This document shows, piece by piece, positions 47,045-60,235 of a stretch of DNA of 64,000 nucleotides. Below the pieces are notes generated by a model that saw only the letters and a list, made by a program, of their open reading frames with translations, ran no database searches and was not told where the DNA came from. Within the stretch, counting starts at the first letter, position 1; each line of letters begins with the position of its first letter. The stretch comes from Saturnia japonica (taxonomy: Eukaryota; Arthropoda; Insecta; Lepidoptera; Saturniidae). Location of the stretch: positions 2,411,190 through 2,475,189 of the forward strand of contig CM065311.1 of the NCBI GenBank assembly GCA_033032175.1, written 5' to 3'. The position numbers were made by a program, and so were the translations under genes.

Positions 47045-47400
47045 ATTCATTTTAAATTTTTATGTATGTTTGTTCCGGATAATCTCCGAAACGGTTGATC
47101 CGACTTTCACGGGTTTTTAATGGTAGATAGCTGATTTTATATGGGGTAACTTAGGCTACTCTTATTTTAGAAAAAGAATTAGGGTTCCGCACAAATAAAA
47201 GAAACTGGTCATGGTGAATCAATTCATGCGCTAACATGGCTTACGCTGAGTAAACCATAAGAGATATAGCAAATTAATGTAATATATAATTATAGAGATT
47301 AAAAAGACCTACAAAAAAGTCAGCGAGAGTATACGTCTATCTTCTAAGGAACACCCACAATAAGCATTTTTGTCTTTAAAATAGCCGGGACCGGGGTTAT
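47045..47400 (-). repeat. Family E repeat, minus-strand copy
   Basis: Reverse complement of the 13668-14205 text: TTGTTCCGGATAATCTCCGA, TTAGGGTTCCGCACAAATAA, CTGGTCATGGTGAATCAATT and AGGAACACCCACAATAAGCA. The start (CTAGCTG) end is missing. Confidence 0.65.
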
Positions 47401-47559
47401 CTATAATTCACTTCACTTATGCACGATAACCAAATTACATCACGTAAAATATCGCCGAAATTACATAATATAGAACTAAATAACATAAGTTTATGAATTA
47501 AAACAAAAACCCCAACAACAACAACAAGATCCAGACGAGATTGTTCTTAGTACATACAT

Positions 47560-47820
47560 ACCATCACGCCTGTATCTCCGAAGGGTTAGGCAGAGGTGTA
47601 CTAATGTACACCCACAAATCGCCAAATATGTATTTAGGTCCCGTGTAATAGTGGACGAGCCTATTGGCCATTAATCAGTCACGAAACCAAACTCCGAGCT
47701 GCTACTGAGAATTTCATAGGAAAAATCCAATAACACTTTGCTCGACCTGTGATTCGAACCCAGGACCTCGCTCATAGCAGTCGCACTAACGACGACTAGG
47801 CTAACGAGGCAGTAATGTAG
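47560..47820 (-). mobile_element. SINE-B copy 3, best preserved head
   Basis: On the minus strand TTAGCCTAGTCGTCGTTAGT (A-box region), then CCTGGGTTCGAATCACAGGT (a good B box) and the family body down to CCTTCGGAGATACAGGCGTG. This is the clearest evidence that SINE-B has a tRNA-derived promoter. Confidence 0.78.
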
Positions 47821-48214
47821 CTAATATAAAATAACTCAAGAGCTAGAAAACTGGTTTCTCTCGAGTGATAAGTAAACTTTAGGTATAACAGAATCAATAA
47901 TTAATCAACTAACGGATACTTAAGGAGGTTAGCAAAACTTACACGGTAGATACGATGCATCCGGCTAATGGCGAACTGTTTGAACTAGCCCATGTGCCTT
48001 GCTACTACTATCTCACGCTAGTAGCTACTCACACATCCGTGATAATAAGACTGTTTGTTGGCTACTAGCCAGTTATTGTTTTACTTGTTTATTTCATCTT
48101 ATATTATCGAACGTCGGAGCATCGTGTTTGCCTCGTTTTTACAGATGTCAAGCATAACTTAGGTCACAGTTTAACAAAAAAGAAATGTTTTACCAAAACA
48201 TTATGTCAGCACGT

Positions 48215-48325
48215 AAGAAGTTATACTTTCGTTGGAAAGAGGATGCCTCAAGAGTGGTCTCGTTTTAATTCAATTGGTATTGGACCTTTAATTTCGAAGA
48301 TACACTAGGTGTTCAGGCAACTTCC
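48215..48325 (+). repeat. Interspersed repeat family F, short copy
   Basis: GGAAAGAGGATGCCTCAAGA, GTATTGGACCTTTAATTTCG and AAGATACACTAGGTGTTC match the 3' half of family F at 21905-22095. Confidence 0.55.
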
Positions 48326-48599
48326 TCACAATCTGTGCCTCGGTTGTTTCGGTGTTTCGACGCTTGGGTACGCGGTCTTTCGTCGTCGAACTGTTCGAAA
48401 TGTTCGGGTCAACATTATCGTTTTTTTTTTTTAGTTTTTAACTACTGTGATTGTCTCAGCTTGTTCTTGATGGAACAGTTTTGTGTGTGCCTAATCAGAT
48501 ACAATAGTTCGGACAATGGTGGCCGCCGAACAGAGTGAAGATTTGCATCTGGTTCAATTTGTACCAACTTCGAAGTTTTCTTTTTTGTTTAAAATTATC

Positions 48600-48690
48600 T
48601 AGTAGATTTAGCATGTGCCCATCTTCAGCCACATCGTTAAATATCAGGTGAAATTGATGTCAGTGACCTATAAATAATAAAAAAGTGTAA
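48600..48690 (+). mobile_element. SINE-A tail fragment
   Basis: TTAGCATGTGCCCATCTTCA, GCCACATCG and TATCAGGTGAAATTG match the 3' end of SINE-A only. Confidence 0.45.
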
Positions 48691-48699
48691 TCGCAGTGC

Positions 48700-50025
48700 A
48701 AATTGTTATCATAACTTTTACATCGGTGAGTGTGTTTGAAGTCTTATGTTTGCTACTTAGATAGCAATCAAATAACAATCGCGACTGATAATCTACGAAT
48801 ACGGTCGTTGACTGGCAGTCATGTGAGACCTAATTTATCGTACATAACCTCGACGGGCTGCGTATCGTAAATTAGGATATATTCAATGAACATGCCGTTT
48901 ACTGCCTCTGGCATCTTTGCATATCAATTGAATATCTTAAATTGACATCGGCTTGTTTTATACCTGATTGCGAAAATGGAGGGTTATGTTTTGCGAGTGT
49001 ATGTATGTTTGTATGTCTACTCGTTTGGCAAGTTGTGTAGTCTAAACAGCTTAATGGATTTTAGTATACGAGGTGTCGTTTGATTCTTCGTAATTGTGGA
49101 AGTAATATAGGGTATATAATATTTAACTACAACGTCTGGGAATCAGATAAAGAGAATAAATAGAAAAAAAAATTTTTTTTTTTGTCAATTGTGTTTGTTG
49201 CATTCGGGTTTTTTTGTTCACTTTTTAATAATTTACCTTGTTTTATGTAGTAAGATAAATGCAGATCTGCTTAAAATTACGACTCCATCCTTATAGTGGT
49301 TATAGTATATGGCATGGTAAAATAATTCCGTGTGAATCACAATTGGTGAAAAACTTCACCAATATTGATCTTTATTCCGAGGGTAATCTGGATACTGTAT
49401 CTGAACTATAGTATAAATTCTTCTTTCTCCGGTTCTTTTATCATGTAAAAGTAGGAAAATGAGATGGAATTGAACTTAATGGTAGCCACAGTACAATCCT
49501 AAAACAGAGGCGATAATCGAGAAATTAATAATCCTTCGCCAATCGACGCTGTCATGTCTGCCTGCGTAAATAGAAACTGCATATATACCGGCCCACCGGT
49601 TGTTCCCGGAACACGAGGTGCATAAGTGGATAAATACGACAGGCTTTTCACAATAATATGCATCGTCACGAACCTGTCAAGCTGAACACTCCCATAATAC
49701 ATACTAATACTTATTTTTTACATCAATAAAATTATTTACTAATACTACTAACTGTAACTGTGAAAAACTGAATATCGTTTCCCATATTGCATAATAACAT
49801 GTCAATTCAAATAGTAATCTAAATATAATTAGCTTAAACTGCGCGTATACACTGAATATAATTAAGTCGCAGTTACTTGACGTCAAAGAAGCAATTACTA
49901 TAACAGCTCCAGCGAATATTTCTAAGTATGCAAAACTGCATTTCATTTTCATATCAAGGTAAAAAATATTTATATAAAATTATTAAAGAAGTATCGTTAA
50001 AATTTTTTTTTTTAACAACAAAGTT
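48700..50025. other. Intergenic stretch, no gene seen
   Basis: Two minus-strand frames of 67 and 82 codons (49702-49499 and 49952-49704) show no domain. Nothing else recognised. Confidence 0.4.
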
Positions 50026-50034
50026 GACAATCAT

Positions 50035-50280
50035 ACACGGCCCGTTTGATGATAAGCTGCTACCGTAGCCCATGGACTCTTGTAATATCATAGGTATCAA
50101 TAGCACTTTGCTGACTTTGAACCCTCAAAGAGAAGAAGACCTCAAATATCTCTGGAAACTACTCACCGCAGAAACACAACACAAAGTTATTTGGCTGCGA
50201 TGTTCTGTATGGTGAAGGTATTCCAACATTTCCACCAATCGGGCTACTTCAAGTAGAGAGAAATCTCCAAATAAATTTCT
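50035..50280 (-). mobile_element. Foldback MITE, one-ended copy
   Basis: Minus-strand copy ending at 50275 with the terminal repeat GGAGATTTCTCTCTACTTG. Internal words GCTACCGTAGCCCATGGACT and ACTCACCGCAGAAACACAAC match 62877-63210. The other terminal repeat is missing. Confidence 0.65.
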
Positions 50281-50305
50281 CTGTGCTCTACCTCTCTTTG
50301 AATAT

Positions 50306-50321
50306 CCCCCCCCCCCCCCCC
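50306..50321 (+). repeat. C homopolymer (16)
   Basis: A run of sixteen C in otherwise AT-rich DNA; its length is likely to be unreliable in assembly. Confidence 0.85.
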
Positions 50322-50499
50322 TTCCTTAGTAAAGATCAAGGAATCAGTATTATATCTAGGTTGTTTTGAGCTCATAATAGATTTTATAATGTTAAAATGT
50401 CTAGTATGTGGTATGTAAAATAAATAATTAAAAATGTGATCGCTAATAATAAATATCTCTAGCTCCATCCATACATGCATATTTTTCAAATTTTTTTAT

Positions 50500-51690
50500 T
50501 CACTGCTCATGGACATGTTTTTAAAAGAAATTGTTTGTGTCTCTTTGTCTGTCTGAATTTAACTCAAAAACTGTTTCACGAATTTTTATGAAATTTTGTA
50601 CACGATTAGTCCATGATATTCCTCAATTAATGAATAATATTTAGGCGATCGAGCTTTGCTTGGTATCTTTAAAAAAATACATATCTAGTTAAATTTGGAA
50701 TGTAAAACATTCAAAATTCAATTTCATCCAAATAGTTGGAGCCGATTCCGAGAAACCAATTTCATATTATATACAAGAATTGCTCACTCAATACTCCCTT
50801 ATGTAATTATAAGAATTGTCAACTTATTGTAATTGAAAATAAAATGTTGTTTGTTAGTTAATTCTGAACCGATTTTGATAAGATATTGTACACAGGAAAT
50901 ATATGTTATTGTTTAGTTGATAGACGATAAGAATTATCAATAATATTAGTAAAATTAAATTACTGCGTAAGAACGCGTGCCGAGCTTCCAGGAACCGTTA
51001 GAATAATTACAACTAGCGATAATCCAAATACCGGATGCACACTACAGCTACTGTATATACCATTTCATTACTATATTACTTTCTCTGTAATTACTATCAT
51101 CTTTATAGCCACGAAAGCACTGGACGCATATAATTCCATCGGCTGTCGTAAAATGCGGATATGCAGGAATATCTTTTCACGCCTTGTTGGCGACAGAACT
51201 GTTATTTTCGTGTCTTGTGTTAGGTTATTATGTTATATTATTGTGTTTATGTGTTATGTACTATGTTTTATGATAAAATAGATTGATATGGATAATATTA
51301 TGGAGAAATGTTAGCGACTACGCTACATTATAAGTTGCATGTTATGTATTAAGTTGTATATAAATGTTTATGTATTGTGTGTTACATATATGAAAATAGA
51401 ATTATTATAGAATAGGTAAATGCATAGAATAAGTCAATAGAGTAAGAATATCCAATGTTATAGAAACTTTACGAACGGAAAACGGTGATGCCGCCCGTAA
51501 ATTGCATTGTTTTTGGCTTATGTACGGAATATATACTTAATGTATATAATATGTGAGTGTATAATGGATAGGTAATACGACGAGGAATATTTTGATATAT
51601 AACATGTATACACAATATATATAATGAAAGAAATATAGAGCGATTAACAGGGCGACCAAAGTGAAAACTAAAATAAAAATACGAATTAAA
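50500..51690. other. Intergenic stretch with a repeat fragment
   Basis: 50510-50640 (TTAACTCAAAAACTGTTTCA, TATGAAATTTTGTACACG) resembles 60770-60865 and is probably a repeat. 51220-51400 is rich in TTATGT words. No gene seen. Confidence 0.4.
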
Positions 51691-52045
51691 GCGGGGCTCT
51701 CCTTACGGCCACTCTCCGAACTACTTAAGCTCGAAGAGGCGCCGTATGGGGCACGGCGCAATTCAACGAGTACAAGTAACTACAAGAACAACAAGAAGAA
51801 AGCTTTGGTCGTCCTGTAAGCAGTAAACAAGAGTTCGAGTTTCATTGAAGACCCGGCACCTCAAGCGGTCGTGCATTATTGCACCCCCCGGACCCCCTCA
51901 CTACCATCTCGTCCCACTGGCATCCGTACGGCGTCTACGAGACGGGCATCCGGCATAACAAAAAACGCCCGTCCAAACCGGGGAAGCGTCACACACCCCT
52001 CCCTCACGCAGAGGGGAAGTGACGCGTACCCAACACCCCCCTTTT
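51690..52045 (-). repeat. GC-rich island, probable mobile-element piece
   Basis: An abrupt change from AT-rich flanks to sequence with C-runs and CGGCGC words. The minus strand has an 88-codon frame (52142-51876) rich in Arg/Gly without a recognisable domain. The composition suggests an inserted element such as an LTR or a LINE 5' region, but I found no terminal repeats and no motif. Confidence 0.35.
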
Positions 52046-52979
52046 GAAATAATTTCTCGTAAATAGAAATTTTAAAGAACAAAGAAAGCGTGAAAATCAA
52101 GAAGTTATCGTCGCCGAAGAAAGTAAACTGGATCGCCGGCATATGGAACAGGGTAATTAGACTGATAAACAGGACGAAGATCCCATCTTACCCCGGTATG
52201 TGCCACCGGGACCGCAAATTCCAGTGACTAAAACCCTTACAATGGTTCTATTGAAGATTATGCATGACACGGTGCGCAGCTTCTAGTGGTAGTTAGCCAC
52301 GATTGAATTTCTATTCATGTCTACGGGTCTCTCTGACCCTAAGAGATCCCGCTAGCCAGATCTGCCATGACGAAAGCCTCTCGGTAGTTTGATATACACT
52401 GACTGATCCCGAAAGCCAACAAATGTATGGATATGATTATATCACAAGTTTACCAATCTTACTGCGACATATGCACGACACTATTGCATGAAGACATCAT
52501 ACAAGTATTCCATAGCAGTACCTAAGTATCAAACATTATAACAAACAGTAAACAAGGTGTGTAGATTAAACATTGCACAAGTGTGCGATAAAGAGTTCAT
52601 CGTAATCACTAATCAGTTACCACAGAATAAAAAAGCAAAGAGAAAGGTAACATATTTCAAAGTGATTTATAATGAATCTCAAAGCATGAAATATCTTTTC
52701 AAATTATTAATACTTACAACACAGAATAGAAATTCTTCTATAAATAAAAAAAACACATAAAACAAAATAAGAGGCTGTAATGATTTAAAAAAATAAATTT
52801 AGTGTTTATGGCGATATTTTGGTCTGTCATGTAGTGGGTTTTTTCTACGTGATTCCTGTACTGTACAATGTTGGTGACATTTTGTGTAGGTCGCTTATTG
52901 TGTACAAGTGAAGTGAATTCTTGCATGTTAATAGGTATCCATTTCAATCTGGCTCATTATTCAAATATATGATCAAACT

Positions 52980-53205
52980 TCCTAAGAATGACCCTGAGCT
53001 TTCGGTGATGGAAAACATCGTGATGAAACCATAGCATCTTCTAATGCCCACCTAGCTAGCCACCACCCTCAAGTTGAAAATCTGTCGCAAGCATCAATCA
53101 ATAGGTGTGTTCCGGCAACAATTTCCACTAGGCTTAGTGTGTTACCATCTCAGGCCACATCGTCACTTAAGATCAGGTGAGATTGTGGCTATAACCCTAA
53201 ACCTA
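52980..53205 (+). mobile_element. SINE-A copy, head lost
   Basis: GAGCTTTCGGTGATGGAAAA, AGTTGAAAATCTGTCGCAAG, GTGTGTTCCGGCAAC and CACATCGTCACTTAAGATCA follow the SINE-A body. The tRNA-like head is missing. Confidence 0.65.
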
Positions 53206-53209
53206 TAAA

Positions 53210-54545
53210 TATAGAACATGAATTCTGTGAAGTCATAAAAATACCTTGCTAAGTCCCAACAAAGAAGCCACCATTCTGTTTGAAAACTGAATTACTAGAA
53301 GAGACACTACATAACTCTATAATATGAAATAATTACCCACAAGGTAATGGCAGCAACAACGCTTAATAATTATTTTGCCCAATGAAAGATAATAATTAAT
53401 TTGTATTTTGATTTAACATACTCACATATAACGCACACGTACGCACTATTAAGACAGACAAATACATACGAAAAGTAATTATTTCTGTCTAAATTTTTGA
53501 TGACGCTGTTGATCGTGTAATCAAACCTCTCTGAAACAAGACAGTTCTTTGAGCTTAGTGTGGAATTCCATGACAATTGTAACGAGGCCCCTGGTAACTT
53601 GAGCAGAGAATCATTGGGAACAGTGTTTTATGTAATCTTAATCAACTAGTTCAACCTAGAATCAGCCATTTGGAAATAATATTTTTTTTTTTTATTATCA
53701 TTATATTAAAACAGTTACAAAAACTCGCAATAATTATAACATTAACATTATAACATTATCAGGCATTTTACTGCTATTAATATCGCTACTATGTCAACAA
53801 AAATAAAGACAAAATTGCATAACAAACAAAGTAATCGCGAATGTAACTTATTTACTTCTTAATGATAAAATGCAAACTTTAAGAATTAGTTACGAACACA
53901 GCCGTACCTAGAAAGGTGACTTTTAGAATATCGTTTTGCTTAGCACATATACCACCATCGTACAATTCGGAAAGTAAAAATCAGAAAGTAAATTAATACA
54001 AAAATTGTGGAAATATCTGGTGATGAAAAACTGTGAATCGTAAATACGTATACTTGCATATCTTCAAGAGAGAATATGAATGAAAACCGAAATGAATATC
54101 TTTCCCTTATTATCGGATTTAAAGGTAAAAATATATTGCCTATAACAGTCTATCAACTTTCCATCATTATTGTTCAACAATTTTAAAAGATGTAACAAAA
54201 ATCCACTAAATTTTAACTTAATTTGCATTACATTAACTTTCCAACGCGGGAGGAATTTTCAATTGGATTGAGACAACGCCAACGGCCAGACAGGCAGGCG
54301 TCTTTGAATATATAGTCTTCAAAGTCTCAAATCATTATTCAATGAATAGTTAAATTTTAAATTCAACTTAGCTTTTTAGCATGTTAATGCAATCAGTTAA
54401 ACGTTAAAGTTATTCTCAATGCGTAATATGACGATTTTGTAATGTAATTTAAAATTGTAAATTACCTACACTGCACTAGCTGTAGACAGTCCAAAATTAA
54501 ATAAACGATTTTGGTTCTATGTATATAGTTATTATTTATAGGTAT
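53210..54545. other. Intergenic stretch, nothing recognised
   Basis: AT-rich, with a T-run near 53680 and no supported gene or repeat. Confidence 0.4.
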
Positions 54546-54549
54546 AGTG

Positions 54550-54660
54550 TTATGGTTATAATCTCATCTGATGTTAAGTGATGTGATACACTAAACCTAG
54601 TGGGGAACTGGCTAGGTAGCTAACTAGGCGGGCATTAAAAAATATCCTACCACCATGCAA
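54550..54660 (-). mobile_element. SINE-A tail fragment
   Basis: ATAATCTCATCTGATGTTAA and GCTAGGTAGCTAACTAGGCG match the 3' part of SINE-A in minus orientation, with an internal deletion. Confidence 0.55.
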
Positions 54661-55334
54661 TATAAAAATTATGCATGAAAAATATATATTTTTACATTTA
54701 ATTTATAATATTAATCGAAACTAAACTAAAGATCTAAAAAAATCTAAAGAGTCGAAGTCTGTACATAAAAATATTTGAGAAAAAATAATACGGAGAGGCT
54801 TAGAATCACGGACAAAAACCATTTGGATAGTTTTTGAAATTTTTATCTGTTTCTCTGTCAGTTTGTGTCGCCAGTAACGCAGAAACTACTGAACCGAATT
54901 TAATGTAATTAGGTATATTATAGTTCATAGTCATTCTGTAATAATTTAAAGGATGCATTTTTACAAGTTTGCGTTTATGTTGTATATATGTTACTATAAT
55001 ATATTTTAAATACATAGTAAAATGAAGTAAAATGAAATCCAAATTATTTTATTTTCAAGTTATTTACAATAGACATGAACTAGTTGGATTTTTCTATTTT
55101 GTTCTAAAAGGCTACGATAGATGTAGTTGTTTGGTGTTTTTGCGCTATTATATTTTTTATTAAACTATACTAAAATCAGACTATAAAAGACATACATATT
55201 CACGGGATATTATCGGTTAGTAAATTATTATTATTTTTTTAATAAACGTAGATTTTCCTAAAATATTGGTTAATAATTAAAATTATTTTATTTGGCAATT
55301 CTCTAAGGTATTTTGATTATATGAGTTATGTATG

Positions 55335-55460
55335 GATTTCAACTGAATTTTGCGACATATAGATATTGAAAAGATTAATGAATATTGAAGAAGCGAAAGA
55401 TGTATGCCAGGATCGTAGCTGGTGGATGTATGTGGTCTCTGCCTACCCGTTGGGAAATAG
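55335..55460 (+). mobile_element. RTE LINE extreme C-terminus and 3' tail
   Basis: ATGAATATTGAAGAAGCGAA, GATCGTAGCTGGTGG and GTGGTCTCTGCCTACCC encode the usual RTE ending (NIEEAK, then VVSAYP-like). The word recurs at 56570-56690. Confidence 0.65.
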
Positions 55461-55724
55461 GCGTGATTTATATATGTATGTTGATATAGAGCTATATTGG
55501 ATCTTGGAGAAGGACTTAAGCTACCTTTTGTTTCGAATATAAACTTGAAGGGGTTAAATAGGGGATGAAAGTTTTTGAAAAAGGCATTTAAAGTAGGATG
55601 AAAATTCATATGTATGCTTTTGTTAAGAAATAAAAGCTTTTAGCATCTTTGAAAAATTATTCCTCAGTAAAGGATGTTTTCAATTATTATGAAGTTTCAT
55701 ATTGCCATTTAATTAAAAAATACC

Positions 55725-55905
55725 ATACACATAGTTATAAACCCATCTCTGGTTTTATTTTGGTTTGTCGCGTTCCAGGATTAGTCGGTGTACAGGCAGT
55801 AATATAGCAGGATGGTATAGATTGCGAACACCATATACATAGGGATAAGCCCATCACTGATTTTCTTTTGGTTTGTCGCATTCCGCGATCAGTCAATGTA
55901 TAACT
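55725..55905 (+). repeat. Two-unit imperfect tandem repeat
   Basis: Two units of about 80-110 bases (from 55725 and 55830) share CACATAG, AAACCCATCTCTGGTTTTAT or AAGCCCATCACTGATTTTCT, and TTGGTTTGTCGC followed by TTCC. They may be decayed mobile-element ends. Confidence 0.55.
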
Positions 55906-56269
55906 CCTATATAAATAAAATGATAGAGGTTTGCCGTTGTGCACTCATCACGCAAAAACTAGTGGATAAATTTCGATCATTTTTTTTTTTGTTATTTTAC
56001 TTTTTACATACTTGGAACTCAACTAAAAAAGAATTATTACGAAATTACCTTACGAAAGAAATATGTTACTCTAACAAATTATTGTACTCAGACATAGGTT
56101 ACCCTAATAAATTAAAATGCAACACTCAGTAAAGAGAAAAAAGAAAAAATACAAATTCAATATAAATACAATTTATTCCCAGTTGAGACCAGAGAATCAA
56201 GAATAAATGAATAAACTTTAAAAAGTATACTATTGTAGGAAAAAAGTATGCGGTGTATAAGGTAACGTG

Positions 56270-56695
56270 GGTATTGGGACTTGGAATAAGAAATAAGAGC
56301 GCTAAGAAATATGTTAGGATTGAAATTGAGTGACAGGATATAGTCACACGGATTGAGAAAGAAATGCTTACATGGTTTGACACAATATGTAGAGAAGATG
56401 AATGAAAGAAGAAAGACTAGACAGATATATAAGACGAGTGTAAATATTTGAAAGTGGAAGGCCTAGACGAAAGTCCAACAATCAAATCGGTGTCGTTCTA
56501 AACGAAGGCCAGATCAAAAGTACTCTAATCCGAGGAGCATGCTTTAAAATTAATGTTAGAATAAATGAATGTTGAAGAAGCGAAATATATGCCATAGGAA
56601 GTATGCCAGCATCGTAGCAAGTGGTAGGACGTGGTCTCTGTCTACCCCCTCGGGAAAGAGGCGTGTTATATATATATATGTATGTATAAATATAT
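56270..56695 (+). mobile_element. RTE-type LINE C-terminal fragment and tail
   Basis: The plus strand reads MLGLKLSDRI, then CLHGLTQYVEKMNERRKTRQ, IYKTSVN, and NVEEAK followed by HRSKW and a VVSVYPLGK-like end in changing frames, finishing in a TATG-rich simple repeat. This is the usual order at the end of an RTE LINE protein and its 3' end. The copy is truncated and broken. Confidence 0.8.
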
Positions 56696-57329
56696 AACTG
56701 GAAACGAGGAATGATTTAGTCTTACATATCATTACGTTTTTCTATAGAGGCTAATCAGTAATGACAAAATTAACAAACGACTTTGAATCCCGATAACACA
56801 TATAGTTCCGTGGAACATCACGAGCATATTCACGGGAAAGGATCCGTGGCAACGAACTTATATAAAAACAGTCTTATAATATCAACCTCTGCAGTAAATT
56901 CCAGACTACTGTAATGTTCGAACAATATCAATAAACATGTGTATTGTTATCGAATCAGATTGCAAGTTAATTGTTATGAGTTCAAGAGCCCGCAATGACA
57001 AATTGGTCAAAAACCTTTGTCGGCTGCCGACTTATCAGTCACATGAGCGAGTTTCGATAAAGGATAACCTAGTTTAACCTGTATAAATATAATTTCTTAA
57101 CAATAATACAAACAGTTTACTTGTTGTGTTTGGTTTTGTGTGATTGTATACGATTAATGTGAGTTGAGATGCGGTTAACATCAGGGCAAGATAAGGATGG
57201 AGGTGCAGCTGAATCCGCACTTATGAGAGGTCAGTTAACTAACGCTCTGATAATCTTTGATTTGTAAAAAATAACACGTAATAAAATAAAAATCGCCAAA
57301 AATACATCATATTATAAACAGTATTATAA

Positions 57330-57475
57330 ACAATGATGACTACGCGTCGATTGACGTGAGTTCGAATCCCTGCAATGAGGCTGAACTATCGGTGAAGGAA
57401 AACATCCCGATGAAATCATAGCATGGTTGTAGGACTACCACCCTCAAGTTGAAAATCTGTCACCAAGACCAGTAA
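57330..57475 (+). mobile_element. SINE-A copy, truncated
   Basis: CGTCGATTGACGTGAGTTCG then AATCCCTGCAATGAGGCTGA, GGTGAAGGAAAACATC and AGTTGAAAATCTGTCACCAA. The B box is intact; the 3' part is missing. Confidence 0.7.
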
Positions 57476-57479
57476 GGAC

Positions 57480-59810
57480 CATGGGGAATTCCGACAGAAG
57501 TGAAAACTTAAAAGTTTGTATTAACTGTTTTTTTTTATTGCTTATTAATTATAGTATCTATGAATAATTTAAATTTAATAAGTTGTAAATTGTAATATTT
57601 TTTTTCACATCTATTGGCACTCCGAGCAATAATTAACATTGGTCAAGTGAGTAGACCACGCATGCTATATGCTGTTACTCTCTATTAATACTAAAACAAT
57701 GTTCTTTTTCATTCAAACTTTGGCTTTCTGATACGATCGAGATCGGGAAGAAAGATTTTATGAGTCCTTTAATTTTCATCGTGCATTGTTCGTTTGCAAG
57801 ACAATAAACTTTAAAACTTCCAAGTAAAATGGTAATGTATAATTTAACAATCAATTCAACACGTCCTACCTATAGCTACAGTTATACAATCCACAAGTCC
57901 GTGTCTCTGACGAGAACTCCATAAGATTTACCCCATACAAAAATCGCACGTGCTTATAAAAGTTTTCCCTTTGAAAAATTTCAGTAGCAGTCATAAGGAC
58001 AGCCGGCAGAAATGAAAACTCAATTTTGAATTTTTAAATCAATTATAGTCTGAATTATTGCAGAGCATGACGGTGACGCGAAATCACAAAATTTTACCCA
58101 ATCAAAAAAGACAAACACGCATATGATACAGTCAAGTATATATAATGTATTAATGTATATATGCGTATACATGTACTCAGGCCGCTATACTACGCGTCGT
58201 TAGTCTGACGCAAGCGCCATATGTCACGAGCATGTCGAGGTCATCGGTGTCGGGAAGGTCATGCAAACCCATAAGCTTTTCCCCTACCAAAAATCACACA
58301 ATTTGCCTATAGAAGTTTTCACTTTAAAAAAAATTCTTTCGTTTTGTTTGCGCATTAAATGAAATTTATATAGTATACTTAAACGTAACAATGTGTTTTT
58401 TTAATAATTGTAAATACAGTTAATTATGTTGATACTCGAAACTATAAGGGTTAATAGGATTTTTTATATATGCTTGTGACATTTACAATAAATAAACTTT
58501 TATTACGGTATATTCGTTTCGTCATAAACTGGAACAAAGGTCAAATAGAAACTGCTCTTATAAAAGCCCTAATGGTACTTGACTCTCCCCTCGTTGTTGG
58601 CAAGGTTATTATTAAGCGCCCTTCTGTTGACACAAGGTTAAGTAATTAATTAAATTTAACACTAACGTAACTATACTAAACTACACTTTTACCCAAATTC
58701 AACTGAGTAAAACAAATCATTTACGCTTGTTTTTTTTTTCTAAATTGAAATTATTTTACAATTTTTACAAACCCTGTATACAAAGACATGAAACAACTGT
58801 CTACAATTCACAGACACAATATCGTGACGTCCAGTTGCCAATTGTCAACTCTTGTCCAATCCATTGTTTGTGCATTTGTGCCAAGACACATTTAAGTACT
58901 GACATATTTTATTGATTTACATTTTAAAATTAATATTATTTTGAAACTCGATCAAGTCAAACTTTAATTTTTATTTTCGTTAGTATTTTTCTCTTAGAGC
59001 AGATTTTTCAATCAACAAATAGTTGTACTTGAGGAATATTTTTTATATTTTTACCGGTTTTCCACACATTCAACTGTCAAAACGTCAAAATTACTCCACA
59101 GATTAAGCTATCTTATATTGATTGAAAAATTGGCCGTAAAATTATATAGATAATATGCCTATGCTATAATAAACAGATTCGACGGGTAGAACATTCTAAA
59201 GATCGAGGTGAAATGTTTAGATGGACATCTTGTAGATAGCAATATGTATTATAATTTAAGCTCTTTGTAGTCTTTATGTTGTCTTTGTAGTCGAAACCTG
59301 TAACCAGGAATTTTCTTTTAATTATCTCTAAATACGTATTTTATGTTATACATAAACTTTTTACTAATTTTATTAAGTTAAGCACTATTATAAAAAATAT
59401 AGTAATCAATTTACACGAATAAATTAATATTATTATCATTAAGTATCAGTAAACACATCGAAGCGATCTACTGCAAATAAACTACCCAGAAAGTCTTCCG
59501 TATCTAAAAGTGTTAAAAAGTTATTAGTAATGATTATAGGTCAATGATGGCGCGGTCTGATATCGTTTCGAATGATTTTGATTAAAATAACAGTGTTAAT
59601 ACTACTAAATATTTTCTCTCAATCCCAGCATTCACAATATAGGTCATTTTATTGTAATACAAACCTTAGGGTCTGCTGATAACATTTGATAGAAGCTCCT
59701 TGTTAGTTTAATCCGCCTCTAATTGAAAACGATTTGTCCCAAACCCATGTTAGCTTTAATTATTGCGTTTAACTGAGGTCAAATGCATTGAATTGCTTAT
59801 TGCTAATTGA
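57480..59810. other. Intergenic stretch with a loosely repeated motif
   Basis: CATAAGATTTACCCCATACA (57919) and CATAAGCTTTTCCCCTACCA (58271), each followed by AAAATCnCAC and AAGTTTTC, indicate two related units of a decayed repeat. No gene seen. Confidence 0.4.
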
Positions 59811-59817
59811 TCTACCT

Positions 59818-60235
59818 AACTAGCTGTGCCCGCGGCTTCGCTCACGCAGACTACAGAAGGCCTTCGATCGGGCACACGCGCGAATCTTGCTCCCCCGCTT
59901 CCGGTTATTTTAGAAACAATTTTTTTTATTGTGGGTGTTGCTTTGGAGATAGTCATATACTCTTGCTGACTCCTTTGTAGTTATTTTTAAGTACATTAAT
60001 TTACTATATCACATGTGGCTTACTCAGTGTAAGCCATTTAAGTGCCGTAATTGTTTCACCATGACCAATTTTTTATTTTATATTAACGGAACTCTAAATC
60101 TTTTTTTTAAATAAAAGTAGCCAGTTGACCAGTGAAAGTCTCGTCATAATAGGGCTAATTGTATCGGAGATTAGCAGGAACAAACAGACAAACAGAGTGG
60201 CATATTTTATATTAATTTTATATATTTGTATAGAT
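59818..60235 (+). repeat. Family E repeat copy
   Basis: CTAGCTGTGCCCGCGGCTTC to TTTTATATATTTGTATAGAT, colinear with 13668-14205 but shortened. It has the best-preserved start of the family in this window. Confidence 0.7.

Noticed and set aside
47740..47815. tRNA-like sequence with a good B box
   Set aside because: It is the head of a SINE. The rest of the tRNA fold (acceptor pairing, anticodon stem) is not intact and the body follows directly.
51876..52142. 88-codon minus-strand frame in the GC-rich island
   Set aside because: Stop-poor because of GC content; no motif.
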